Source: Paenibacillus radicibacter (GTDB lineage Bacteria > Bacillota > Bacilli > Paenibacillales > NBRC-103111). Taken from it: DNA of 64,000 nucleotides. The position numbers and the translations under genes are program-made. Positions 36,210-44,795 of this stretch are shown here, one piece after another. The DNA is taken from NCBI RefSeq assembly GCF_024721995.1, contig NZ_JANQBC010000011.1:177601-241600 (forward strand), in the 5' to 3' direction. The notes below the pieces were generated by a model that searched no databases, was not told the DNA's origin, and worked only from the letters and a program-made list of their open reading frames with translations. Positions within the stretch are counted from its first letter, which is position 1. Each line of letters opens with the position of its first letter.

Positions 36210-36611
36210 CTACTCTGGCAATCTTCTTCTCCCTGCGAACCCATCTTCTTTGCTATGATAAAAAGCGATTCGCTGCTCTCCCTGACGCCAGCATAGTAAA
36301 ACATCTTCTCCATCTAATTGAGCTGGAAAATCAATTAATCCAAGATCCACATCCTTCACTTCTACTCCCAATCGATAGAAGTTGTCCATGTACGATCTTG
36401 CTTCAATCTGGATAAAATCAAGTTCACACTCCAGCATGAACTGCTCCTCATATCTAGCACCAATCTTCGGTGTGGAGATTGCTGTTAAACGGCGTAAACG
36501 CGTGTATTTCTCCCTAAACTCCATTTTAACATTCTGAATATATTGCAGCTGCTTGTCCAATTCTGGAAGCATATGATTCGCTTCTTCCAGTGTGAAATAC
36601 TTAGTTCCCAT
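36210..36611 (-). CDS. DUF2203 family protein
   Basis: 133 aa, cytoplasmic and mostly helical, matching DUF2203: YFTLEEANHMLPELDKQL at the N-terminus and VDLGLIDFPAQLDGEDVLLC then WRQGE and GFAGRRRLP at the C-terminus. Function unknown. It precedes the CopCD gene on the same strand by about 60 bp and could be co-transcribed. Confidence 0.85.
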   Translation of the reverse strand: MGTKYFTLEEANHMLPELDKQLQYIQNVKMEFREKYTRLRRLTAISTPKIGARYEEQFMLECELDFIQIEARSYMDNFYRLGVEVKDVDLGLIDFPAQLDGEDVLLCWRQGEQRIAFYHSKEDGFAGRRRLPE

Positions 36612-36780
36612 GGGTGAACCTTCCTCCCTCTTTCATGCTGTGGCATCATTTTAACAAAAATAATCAGACAAGCCAAAATTAAAAATGACAATTGTGATAC
36701 AATACCATTATAGGAACTTCGATATAAGTTCTAAACCAAAGCTGCAGTAATGCTGTAAGTATGAGGAGGATGAATATACA

Positions 36781-37101
36781 ATGATGATCTCAACAACAGA
36801 AGGTCTTGCTGGATATGAAGTCACAGAGGTACTCGGTACAACATTTGGCGTAGTCGTTCGTGCACGTGGACTAGGTGGAGACATTATGGCTTCACTTAAA
36901 GGTTTAGTTGGCGGTGAGGTTAAACAATATACCCAAATGATTGAAGATGCTCGAAAACAAGCAATCGATCGCATGGTTCAGAATGCTGCTGAAATGGGTG
37001 GTAATGCCGTTATCATGATGCGCTTTGACTCGGGTGATATTGGACAGAACATGAGTGAGATTGTTGCTTACGGCACAGCAGTTCGAGTGAGAAAAGTGTA
37101 A
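36781..37101 (+). CDS. YbjQ/UPF0145 family protein
   Basis: 106 aa. The whole length matches the YbjQ family (heavy-metal-binding-like fold, pentameric in known structures): STTEGLAGYEVTEVLGTTFG, DARKQAIDRMVQNAAEMGGN and VIMMRFDSGDI. GAGGAGG precedes ATG 36781. Its stop overlaps the start of the next small membrane protein (TAATG), so they are translationally coupled. Biochemical role unknown. Confidence 0.9.
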   Translation: MMISTTEGLAGYEVTEVLGTTFGVVVRARGLGGDIMASLKGLVGGEVKQYTQMIEDARKQAIDRMVQNAAEMGGNAVIMMRFDSGDIGQNMSEIVAYGTAVRVRKV

Positions 37102-37343
37102 TGACTTTTTTCTCGGGCTGGACCTACATCAACATTCTTATCGCTGTGGTCGTGATTTTACTTGGATGGCTTATCTTCGATAAACGTTACAAGAAGCCGA
37201 GCGACGCGAATGAAAAGATACCCTTTGGCTATGAACCAACCAAAGAAGTATTCATTGATCCGAAGGACGGACTAAGATACCGAGTGTATTATAGCGCTAG
37301 AACTGGCGAACGTCGTTATGTACAAGAAGATCTGAATTCATAA
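37101..37343 (+). CDS. Small single-pass membrane protein
   Basis: 80 aa with one N-terminal membrane helix (INILIAVVVILLGWLIF) and a soluble C-terminus (PKDGLRYRVYYSARTGERRY). Starts by one-base overlap with the YbjQ gene. No known family recognised; coupling suggests a partner function with YbjQ. Confidence 0.75.
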   Translation: MTFFSGWTYINILIAVVVILLGWLIFDKRYKKPSDANEKIPFGYEPTKEVFIDPKDGLRYRVYYSARTGERRYVQEDLNS

Positions 37344-37350
37344 GAATAAT

Positions 37351-37395
37351 CAAGCGGTTGAACTGGGAGATGTCCTAGCTCAACCGTTTTTATAA
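37351..37395 (+). terminator. Terminator after the YbjQ operon
   Basis: AAGCGGTTGAACTGGGA pairs with TCCTAGCTCAACCG, followed by TTTTTAT. Confidence 0.82.
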
Positions 37396-37421
37396 GTTTA
37401 TGCATAGAGAGGTACCACCTT

Positions 37422-38225
37422 ATGTCCTTACGTATGTTGAAATTATTAACGATCCTGCTTCCTCCCCTCCTGATCGGTGGATTCGAGTACATCCGTCATG
37501 AATTTCTCCTTAATCATTTATCGATGGAAGCCGGCAATTTCTTTATGACCTTGTTAACTTTAGTGTTGTCTTATGTGTTTGCAACGTGGATGTTCAAATC
37601 CATTGAAACCTCACGCAACAAGCTGGCTGAAGAACAGGCAAAGCATGCTGTCTATGAAGAACGGGAACGCCTTGCACGTGAACTGCATGATAATTTAGCG
37701 CAGACCTTATTCTTCCTCAATGTCAAATTAAAGCAAGGCCAACTGGATGAAGCCAAGGAAGCGGTATCTGACATCGATAACAACCTCAGACAAGCCATAT
37801 TTAACTTGCGAACTTCACCAGAGGAAGGCACTACATTTAGTGAGCGATTACACAAATGGCTTCGCGATTGGGAGAAGATGACTGGCGTCGAACTTACGAG
37901 CAATATTCAAGTTGAGACGGATAGGTTATCCCACAATGAAGAAGTCAATTTATTCGGTATTATTCAAGAGGCGTTCACGAATATTCGCAAACATTCACTA
38001 GCCGAATCAGCTACTATCGAGCTTTTCGTAACGCGTGATTCATGGAACCTGATGATCTGTGATGATGGGACAGGTATTTCCTCCGCTAACGAACAACCGA
38101 CGCAATACGGTATCAGCTTAATGCGCAAGCGCGCCCATGAACTTGGAGCAACGATTGAACTACAGCCTGATCCGCTTGGCGGCACAAGGCTTACCTTAAC
38201 AACTGCAAGGAGGCAGACCCCATGA
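37422..38225 (+). CDS. NarL/LiaS-type sensor histidine kinase
   Basis: 267 aa. Two membrane helices (about residues 5-24 and 38-57) with a very short external loop, a dimerisation HisKA_3 box with H89 in RERLARELHDNLAQTLF, and an HATPase domain (FGIIQEAFTNIRKHS; ICDDGTGIS). It overlaps the next gene by 4 bp. The absence of a large sensor domain suggests membrane-stress sensing, as in LiaS/VraS-like kinases. Confidence 0.92.
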   Translation: MSLRMLKLLTILLPPLLIGGFEYIRHEFLLNHLSMEAGNFFMTLLTLVLSYVFATWMFKSIETSRNKLAEEQAKHAVYEERERLARELHDNLAQTLFFLNVKLKQGQLDEAKEAVSDIDNNLRQAIFNLRTSPEEGTTFSERLHKWLRDWEKMTGVELTSNIQVETDRLSHNEEVNLFGIIQEAFTNIRKHSLAESATIELFVTRDSWNLMICDDGTGISSANEQPTQYGISLMRKRAHELGATIELQPDPLGGTRLTLTTARRQTP

Positions 38226-38902
38226 CCAAACCCCATTATCGGGTGCTTATTGTTGACGATCATCCCCTTGCGCGCAAAGCGGTACAATCGATGCTAGCGG
38301 TGGATTCAGCATTCTATGTAATCGGTGAAGCCTATGACGGTAGTGAGGCTGTACTGTTAAGCGGTGAGTTACAACCCGATCTCATTCTGATGGACATTCA
38401 TATGTCGCCAGTTGACGGACTAGAAGCTACGCGCCAGATCAAATCCTTGCACCCGCACATTCGAATTGTCATGCTTACGGTATCGGATGATGTGGCAGAC
38501 TTATTTACAGCTATTCAATTCGGCGCACAAGGTTATTTACTGAAGAATATGGACCCCGACGAATGGCTCAGCTATCTCCATGCTCTACTCGATGATAACT
38601 CGGAGGTCGCAAGACAAATGGCCGATTCGATGTTTAGAAGGTTTCGTTCGGTGAGTGGAGCTGGTGGGAATCAGAAACTTAAGTCAACTACTGATCCCTT
38701 AACGAATCGTGAAAAAGAAATCGTTCGTCGCGTCGCCACTGGTGACAACAACCGAATCATTGCGGAGAAGCTGCAAATTTCGGAAAATACAGTGAAGAAT
38801 CACATGAAGAATATTTTGGATAAATTAGGACTCGATAATCGCGTGCAATTGACGGCTTATGCGATTTCGCATGGTTTGTCACAAAACGAACATACTTCTT
38901 AG
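38222..38902 (+). CDS. NarL/LuxR-family response regulator
   Basis: 226 aa. Receiver with DDH (residues 12-14), phosphoacceptor D58 in LILMDIHMSPVDG, and a C-terminal LuxR helix-turn-helix (LTNREKEIVRRVATGDNNRI, then ISENTVKNHMKNIL). Partner of the overlapping kinase. Target genes are not evident; the nearest downstream gene is ycnI-like, across a hairpin repeat. Confidence 0.93.
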   Translation: MTKPHYRVLIVDDHPLARKAVQSMLAVDSAFYVIGEAYDGSEAVLLSGELQPDLILMDIHMSPVDGLEATRQIKSLHPHIRIVMLTVSDDVADLFTAIQFGAQGYLLKNMDPDEWLSYLHALLDDNSEVARQMADSMFRRFRSVSGAGGNQKLKSTTDPLTNREKEIVRRVATGDNNRIIAEKLQISENTVKNHMKNILDKLGLDNRVQLTAYAISHGLSQNEHTS

Positions 38903-38994
38903 GTGAAAATAGCCCAGGTGGGTCATTTTGCTTGTGACATTTTTCATATAGGATAAGAGCAGGTTCAAAGCGGTTATCAAAAAAAAGAGGTCAC

Positions 38995-39120
38995 TACGTA
39001 GAAATAAGTACTTCCGGTCGCTGTCTCAATCGTGAATTTTGAATTGATTTTATAGTATTTTCACGATTTCAAAGGCGAACGCTACGCTCCTCCAGCACTT
39101 ATTTCCACTTCGTTTCACTT
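38995..39120. repeat. Long imperfect hairpin element, copy 2
   Basis: GAAATAAGTACTTCCGGTCG with CTGTCTCAATCGTGAA pairs with TTCACGATTTCAAAGGCGAA and CTCCAGCACTTATTTC. The arms CGGTCGCTGT and TTTCAAAGGCGAAC match, in inverse orientation, the arms of the element near 18.15-18.31 kb. Confidence 0.6.
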
Positions 39121-39192
39121 TTTTGGACGCGCGTGAACGCGCTCTAATATTAGAAAAATATCACTTTTATACAAGAAGGATGGTTTACTCCC

Positions 39193-39831
39193 ATGAGAAA
39201 AATGACGCTAAGCTTATTTACTATGATGTTATGTATGCTGCTATTTGCAGGGATTGCAAGTGCGCATGTGACGGTTATGCCAAGTACGTCCACACAAGGG
39301 GCTTATGAGAAGTTTACGGTACGTGTACCGGTTGAGAAGGAAATACCTACGACGAAGGTGGAAGTGAAGTTTGCACTAGATTCTGTGTCGGTTTCTCGAG
39401 TTGAGCCGAAAGCGGATTGGAAATATGAAGTAGCAAAAGATGCTTCTGGTAAGATCACAGGTATTACTTGGACGACAACAGGAGAAGGACTTAAGAACGG
39501 TGAATTCGCAGAGTTCAATATGCAAGGTAAAGTAAGCGACACGGCGACAGCAATTACATGGAAAGCTTACCAAACTTACAAAGATGGTTCTGTTGTCGAG
39601 TGGACAGGTGCTGAAGGCTCAGATAAGCCAGCATCTATTACGAAAGTGAATCCGAAAGCTGCTAACGCCAGCAAGGACAGTCATGGCAATGTAACTGCAG
39701 ACGCTAAGACTCCTGCAAAGGCAGAGACAACTGAGCAAGAGACTTCTCAGCTTCCACTTTACCTTTCTATAGCAGCATTAGCACTTGGTGCTCTTGCGTT
39801 GATTCTTACTTTGGTTCGTAAGAAAGCATAA
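39193..39831 (+). CDS. YcnI-family copper-associated surface protein (DUF1775)
   Basis: 212 aa. Signal peptide ending ASA leaves a mature N-terminal His (HVTVMPSTSTQGAYEKFTVR), the known Cu(II)-ligand position of YcnI; a DUF1775 beta domain with conserved tryptophans (ADWKYEV, ITWKAYQ) follows, then a Thr/Ala/Lys-rich linker and a C-terminal membrane helix ending RKKA. It probably binds copper outside the membrane and works with the CopCD (YcnJ-like) protein. AGAAGG precedes ATG 39193, and a terminator follows. Confidence 0.9.
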   Translation: MRKMTLSLFTMMLCMLLFAGIASAHVTVMPSTSTQGAYEKFTVRVPVEKEIPTTKVEVKFALDSVSVSRVEPKADWKYEVAKDASGKITGITWTTTGEGLKNGEFAEFNMQGKVSDTATAITWKAYQTYKDGSVVEWTGAEGSDKPASITKVNPKAANASKDSHGNVTADAKTPAKAETTEQETSQLPLYLSIAALALGALALILTLVRKKA

Positions 39832-39868
39832 TCGCAATAACAGAGTTCGGATACGCATCCTATACGAA

Positions 39869-39908
39869 AACAAGCTCAGCACTTTCAAGTGCTGAGCTTG
39901 TTTTATTT
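39869..39908. terminator. Bidirectional terminator between ycnI and folA
   Basis: AACAAGCTCAGCACTT pairs with AAGTGCTGAGCTTGTT, T run on both strands. Confidence 0.9.
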
Positions 39909-39929
39909 CAGAACTATTTTCAAAACCAA

Positions 39930-40421
39930 TTAGGCATGAACACGTTCGTACACTTCAAAGAAGTAATCATACGGATTCTTCTCATCCTTCACGCCTTGCT
40001 CACTGCTAACTTTACGCCACTTGGAAGCATCCAACTCAGGGAAATACGTATCTGCTTCAAATTCATGATCAATGCGCGTGATGTACAGTTTATCCGCATC
40101 GTCCATGAATAATTTGAACAGCTCCGCGCCACCGATCATGAACAGCTCGTCCACATTCGCATATCGAGTCTTCACTTCTTCTACCGTATGCACGATCTCG
40201 CAGCCCTCTACCATATAATCGCGGTTCTGTGTCATAACAACATTCGTACGACCTGGTAGTGGCTTGCCGATGGATTCATAAGTTTTGCGACCCATGAGGA
40301 TCGTATGTCCGAGAGTCGTCTTTTTGAAAAACTTCAAATCCGCAGGCAAATGCCACGGCAACTGGTTATTATGACCGATCGCGCGGTTGCGATCCATCGC
40401 TACAATATAGGAAAGTATCAT
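39930..40421 (-). CDS. folA: Dihydrofolate reductase
   Basis: 163 aa. Reduces dihydrofolate to tetrahydrofolate with NADPH. Seen are [20 protein letters not shown] (Met20-loop region), the acidic active-site residue region [29 protein letters not shown], and FMIGGAELF. Translationally coupled to thyA by a 4-bp ATGA overlap, the usual arrangement for recycling folate after dTMP synthesis. Confidence 0.97.
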   Translation of the reverse strand: MILSYIVAMDRNRAIGHNNQLPWHLPADLKFFKKTTLGHTILMGRKTYESIGKPLPGRTNVVMTQNRDYMVEGCEIVHTVEEVKTRYANVDELFMIGGAELFKLFMDDADKLYITRIDHEFEADTYFPELDASKWRKVSSEQGVKDEKNPYDYFFEVYERVHA

Positions 40422-41212
40422 ACTGCAACCACACCTTTAATCATAGGATGCGGATCATAACCAGACAACGTAAAGTCTTCAAATTTAAAGTCGAAAATCG
40501 ACTTCACATCAGGATTAATCGTCATTGTCGGAAGCGCACGCAGCTCACGACTTAATTGCAAGTCGATTTGCTCCATGTGATTGCTGTAAATATGCGCATC
40601 GCCGAACGTGTGCACGAAGTCACCCGCTTGAAGTCCGCACACTTGTGCAAGCATCATTGTAAGCAAAGCATAGGAAGCAATATTAAATGGAACACCTAGG
40701 AAAATATCCGCACTACGCTGGTACAATTGGCAAGAAAGTTTGCCATCTGCTACGTAGAACTGGAATAGACAGTGACATGGTGCAAGTGCCATCTCCGGTA
40801 TGTCTGCAACATTCCATGCGCTAATGATCATACGACGAGAATCTGGATTGTTCTTAATGGTGTGTACAAGCTCTGTGATCTGGTCAATCACTTCTCCATT
40901 TGGAGTTGACCATGAACGCCATTGCTTGCCGTACACGGGACCTAAATCACCGTTCTCATCGGCCCATTCATCCCAAATGCGCACACCGTTTTCTTTTAGA
41001 TAGCTAATATTCGTATCGCCATTTAAGAACCAAAGCAATTCATGAATAATCGATTTCAAATGTAGTTTCTTTGTCGTAACTAATGGAAATCCTTCGGATA
41101 GATCGAATCGCATCTGGTAGCCAAATACGGAGCGAGTTCCTGTTCCAGTACGATCTTGTTTATCTGTGCCATGTTCAAGGACATGCTGACATAATTGTAA
41201 ATACTGCTTCAT
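40418..41212 (-). CDS. thyA: Thymidylate synthase (folate-dependent, ThyA type)
   Basis: 264 aa, the E. coli-type short form. Makes dTMP from dUMP using methylene-tetrahydrofolate. Catalytic Cys in [12 protein letters not shown], Arg-containing [13 protein letters not shown] and [10 protein letters not shown], and the dUMP-binding [13 protein letters not shown] are all present. First gene of thyA-folA. Confidence 0.98.
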   Translation of the reverse strand: MKQYLQLCQHVLEHGTDKQDRTGTGTRSVFGYQMRFDLSEGFPLVTTKKLHLKSIIHELLWFLNGDTNISYLKENGVRIWDEWADENGDLGPVYGKQWRSWSTPNGEVIDQITELVHTIKNNPDSRRMIISAWNVADIPEMALAPCHCLFQFYVADGKLSCQLYQRSADIFLGVPFNIASYALLTMMLAQVCGLQAGDFVHTFGDAHIYSNHMEQIDLQLSRELRALPTMTINPDVKSIFDFKFEDFTLSGYDPHPMIKGVVAV

Positions 41213-41263
41213 TACGAAACCTCCAAGGAAACAAACATAATACGAAGTATTATAACACAGTCC

Positions 41264-43597
41264 TTAGCGAATCGAATTCTTAAAATTTGGATCGAAGTCC
41301 GCTACGACGAGTACGTCCATATGTCGTGCACTCCGAAGTACTTGTTGAACAACCGAACCTTTACCGAAGCTGTCTTTAATATTTGGCCTCGATTGCCCGA
41401 TAATGACCTGCGTGCTTTTATATCGATTCGCCTGCTCAACGAGCAAGGGTGGAATTTGCTTGGCATGCTGCGCGGGCAAGATCTCGAAGGTTCCTCCGAG
41501 TCTAGTCGTCAGTTCACGGAGTGCGTCAATCCTTTTGCAATAATCATCGGTTTCATCTGGATTAGGGTTGATGTAAGTCACGTACCAAGGCGCTTTCAAG
41601 CGATGTGCAATACGAAAACCACGCCGAATAAGCCGCTCCGCATTCGAACTGGTCGTCACACCGACGAATATCACTTCTTCTCTACGCCAAGGTCCGCGAA
41701 GCGAGTTCTTCCGCTCGGAAGCTTCTAATCGTTCATCGACCTCATCGGCAATTTCTCTTAAAGCTAGCTCGCGCAGAGCAATTAAATTTCCTGTTTTGAA
41801 AAAATGTCCGAGTGCTTGATCCACTTTATCCATCGCATAGATTCGACCTTCACGCATGCGCTGCTGCAATGATTTTGGCGCGACATCAATAAGTTCAAGA
41901 TCATCGGTTAATCGCAAAATGCTATCTGGCACCGTCTCTCGCACACGTACTCCTGTAATCTGCTCAACGGCATCGTTCAAACTCTCCAAATGCTGCACAT
42001 TCATAGTTGAAATAACAGAGATGCCGGCATCCAGAACTTCGAGAACATCTTCATAACGCTTTTTATTACGGCTACCAGGCATGTTCGTATGCGCAAGTTC
42101 ATCGATTAAGACAACCTCGGGATTACGAGCAATGATTGCAGGAACATCCATTTCTTCTAAACTAGCACCACGATAATCAAAAATGTTACGAGGAACGATT
42201 GGGAGTAAGCCGACCTGTGCCATCGTTTCTTTACGACCATGGGTTTCTAGTAAACCGATGACAGCATCGATGCCTTTCTTCATTAGGTCATTGCCCTCAC
42301 GCAGCATCGTATACGTCTTCCCAACACCTGGGGCGGCGCCGATATACACTTTGAACTTCCCACGCTTGATGCGTTCGATCTTCTGATCAACTTCTTTACT
42401 ACTTAATCTGCGGTACACTTCTTTGTGAGGCGTATCTTTTCTTTTCGTAGGGAGAATACGCTCGCCATCACGATCTGCACGATCGGCTACGATGAAGACA
42501 TCCACATTCTGCGTGTGCTCAAGAATACCATTAACGACGGAACCTCGCCAAAACTCTTGCCACCTTGTCTGTTTAGAATGCCCTAGAATGATGCGAGTCA
42601 CATTGTGATTCACAGCATAGTGAACGAGTTGACGGGCAATGGATCGTACCGATTGAAAAGGAAGCTCTTCAAAAGTACCATCCACTTTCTCGACTAATTT
42701 GACGATGGCTCGCTTAAAAGTTACTGCTTCTTTCGTAAGAGGATTGCGCGGATTGACAAAACAGACTGCCATCAAGTCGCCATTTAGCCGCTTCGCAATC
42801 TGTTGTCCGCGTCTGATATAGATCGAACCATTCCAGTGATACTGTGTGGACACAAGCACCCGCTCAGCTGCACCTGATGGACCGACAAGTCCTTCTTCCT
42901 CTCTGTGTTTCTCTAACGTTTCATTCACATCTTCTGCGACCAGACGCAGAGCAAGCTCACGAAGTACCCCTAGATTGCCGCGTTTAAATAAAGTCGTGTC
43001 CTTACGATCTGCAAGATGACCTTCAGACAGGCGCTGCAGCACCGTTTCTGGTGACACATCAATAAGTCGAACTTCGTCAGCCAGTTCAAGCGTTTCAAGC
43101 GGAACCACATCCGTACAGCCCACACCTGTTAACTTGTGTGCGATCTGATTGAATCCTTCGAGTTCATATACATTCACGGTAGTGATTACACTTATGCCGT
43201 GACTCACCAAGTACTTAATGTCCTCTAACCTCGTGGCAAATTGTGCACCTTCTCGATTGCGATGAGCAAGGCTATCTACGAGTACGACTTCTGGATTGCG
43301 CTGAATCAGCGCTTCAAGGTTCAAATCCTTCTGTTCCACACCATTTCGCAACCAATGAATACTGGGTACACGCTCCAAGTCACCAATCTGCTCCACTGTC
43401 TCAGGCCGTTGCATTGTAGACACTGCGCAGATCACAACATCGATCCCCTGCTCCTTAAGCGATTGCCCTTCGCGCAGCATATGATACGTCTTCCCTGATC
43501 CACTTACAGCACCAATGTAAATCTTAATGCGCCCGCGATGTAGCTTAGATATGGACAGCAGTATTTCCTCTGGTGTCTTCCGCTTGAAGCTTGTCAT
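41264..43597 (-). CDS. Kinase-less KdpD-like protein with two tandem KdpD sensor regions
   Basis: 777 aa made of two head-to-tail copies of the KdpD N-terminal region. Copy 1 (about 10-385): Walker A GAVSGSGKT (29-37), a Walker-B-like VVLVDSLAHRN in which the usual Glu is Ser109, then a USP-like domain (VLVSTQYHWNGSIYIRRG). Copy 2 (about 400-770): canonical GAAPGVGKT (420-428), VVLIDELAHTN (499-503) and a USP-like domain (VIFVGVTTSSNAERLIRRG). There are no membrane helices, HisKA or HATPase, and no KdpE in the window. In Staphylococcus the KdpD USP domain binds c-di-AMP, so this protein may bind c-di-AMP and potassium-state ligands and act on Kdp or on a distant kinase; that is inference. Confidence 0.9.
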   Translation of the reverse strand: MTSFKRKTPEEILLSISKLHRGRIKIYIGAVSGSGKTYHMLREGQSLKEQGIDVVICAVSTMQRPETVEQIGDLERVPSIHWLRNGVEQKDLNLEALIQRNPEVVLVDSLAHRNREGAQFATRLEDIKYLVSHGISVITTVNVYELEGFNQIAHKLTGVGCTDVVPLETLELADEVRLIDVSPETVLQRLSEGHLADRKDTTLFKRGNLGVLRELALRLVAEDVNETLEKHREEEGLVGPSGAAERVLVSTQYHWNGSIYIRRGQQIAKRLNGDLMAVCFVNPRNPLTKEAVTFKRAIVKLVEKVDGTFEELPFQSVRSIARQLVHYAVNHNVTRIILGHSKQTRWQEFWRGSVVNGILEHTQNVDVFIVADRADRDGERILPTKRKDTPHKEVYRRLSSKEVDQKIERIKRGKFKVYIGAAPGVGKTYTMLREGNDLMKKGIDAVIGLLETHGRKETMAQVGLLPIVPRNIFDYRGASLEEMDVPAIIARNPEVVLIDELAHTNMPGSRNKKRYEDVLEVLDAGISVISTMNVQHLESLNDAVEQITGVRVRETVPDSILRLTDDLELIDVAPKSLQQRMREGRIYAMDKVDQALGHFFKTGNLIALRELALREIADEVDERLEASERKNSLRGPWRREEVIFVGVTTSSNAERLIRRGFRIAHRLKAPWYVTYINPNPDETDDYCKRIDALRELTTRLGGTFEILPAQHAKQIPPLLVEQANRYKSTQVIIGQSRPNIKDSFGKGSVVQQVLRSARHMDVLVVADFDPNFKNSIR

Positions 43598-43688
43598 GGG
43601 TTACCTCCTTCCTGCTAAGCTTAGTAAGTACAAGATCTCTGATTTGGTACAACTGTAAGACTGAGACATACATTGCGGGTCGGACTGC

Positions 43689-43797
43689 GGGTAAATAGGC
43701 ATTGCCCCTAGCTCAAACATCTTGTTTTTAAAAACTTGATTATATTTCTATTGGTAGATTTCAAAAGCCAAAACTCGCGGTCAATGCCTTTTTACCC
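43689..43797. repeat. Inverted-repeat element with 16-bp arms
   Basis: GGGTAAATAGGCATTG (43689-43704) and CAATGCCTTTTTACCC (43782-43797) are complementary at 15 of 16 positions and bracket 77 bp of AT-rich sequence. No open frame is inside. It lies in the 542-bp gap between kdpC and the KdpD-like gene. The rest of that gap holds the long hairpin at 43945-44135 and no gene. Confidence 0.6.
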
Positions 43798-43944
43798 CCC
43801 GCCCCTCTGGATGCGGAGCTGCATAGCTTATGCTCCGAAGCAATTCAGCTCATATGCAAGCCAATAAAAGGCGAGCACTGATTCCTTCTTATTTCCTATA
43901 AATACGTGGAGTGAAGCGATTCATGTCCACTCCGAGTAGACTAA

Positions 43945-44135
43945 GAAAGTAAAGCACTGCCCCTTGACCAAGCCGAAGTGTGGAGGTTGCCCTGGAAAGC
44001 GATAGCGGTCGCCTTGATGACATAGTGTTCCTACCACCATCTCTTACCTAATACAAGGAACACGGCGTCATAGCGATGGAAGGGCAATTTCCACACGTAG
44101 GCGATCTCTCAAGGGCTTTGCTTCTCACAGTCGCT
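43945..44135. repeat. Long imperfect hairpin element, copy 3
   Basis: About 190 bp that fold end to end: GTGTTCCT/AGGAACAC around a loop with ACCTAATACA, continued by TTGATGACATA against CGGCGTCATAG, GTGTGGAGGTTGCCCT against AGGGCAATTTCCACAC, and outermost GTAAAGC-CCTTGA against TCAAGGGCTTTGC. The central part is recognisably the same as the pheS-leader element. It sits just after the kdpC stop and could reduce read-through into the KdpD-like gene. Confidence 0.65.
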
Positions 44136-44139
44136 CCCC

Positions 44140-44745
44140 TTACTTCATCATCGTCGCAAGATCCATGTTCAACTTCAACACATTGACCCGCTCCTCACCA
44201 AACAACCCCAAGTCTCTACCTTCCGTATGCTTACTCACCAATGCTTTAAGTTGCTCCTCAGACACTCCAGTAAGCTTGCTAATCCGCGGAATCTGAACTT
44301 CTGCCGAAGCAGGCGTAATATGCGGATCAAGCCCAGATCCCGAGTTCGTAATCAAGTCAACCGGCAAGCGATCAATTGGCACATCTGGATTAGCGGCTTT
44401 CCACGCTTCAATCGACTCCTGCGTACGTTTCAACAAATCTGGATTGGATGGCCCATAGTTGTTCGAGCCTGATGCTTCGGCTTTGTACTCAATACTCGAC
44501 ACCCTGCCGCTGAAATACTTCGGATCCGTAAAGTTCTGCCCGATAAGTTCCGATCCGACCGCCTTACCTCCCGCATCCTTCAACAAGCTGCCATTGGCTT
44601 GACTTGGCATAAATACCTGCGCAATTCCTGTACTCGCCAGCGGGTAAATAAGTCCGCATAAGACGATCAATACCGCACACATCCGCACAATTGTCCATAT
44701 ATAGGAACCCCCACTTTGAGGGGCTACTTCGCTACCGTTCTTCAT
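44140..44745 (-). CDS. kdpC: Potassium-transporting ATPase subunit C
   Basis: 201 aa. One N-terminal membrane helix ([20 protein letters not shown]) and the KdpC soluble domain: [32 protein letters not shown], and [20 protein letters not shown], close to the family consensus. It stabilises the KdpFABC pump and enhances ATP binding. It follows kdpB by 50 bp. Confidence 0.96.
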   Translation of the reverse strand: MKNGSEVAPQSGGSYIWTIVRMCAVLIVLCGLIYPLASTGIAQVFMPSQANGSLLKDAGGKAVGSELIGQNFTDPKYFSGRVSSIEYKAEASGSNNYGPSNPDLLKRTQESIEAWKAANPDVPIDRLPVDLITNSGSGLDPHITPASAEVQIPRISKLTGVSEEQLKALVSKHTEGRDLGLFGEERVNVLKLNMDLATMMK

Positions 44746-44795
44746 CCTTTTTCATCCTCTTTCTTCTATATATATGTCTCTATAAATCCAAAACC

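Noticed and set aside
39123..39308. 61-codon plus-strand frame overlapping the ycnI start
   Set aside because: Out of frame with the YcnI gene, which has a signal peptide and conserved motifs; no independent support.
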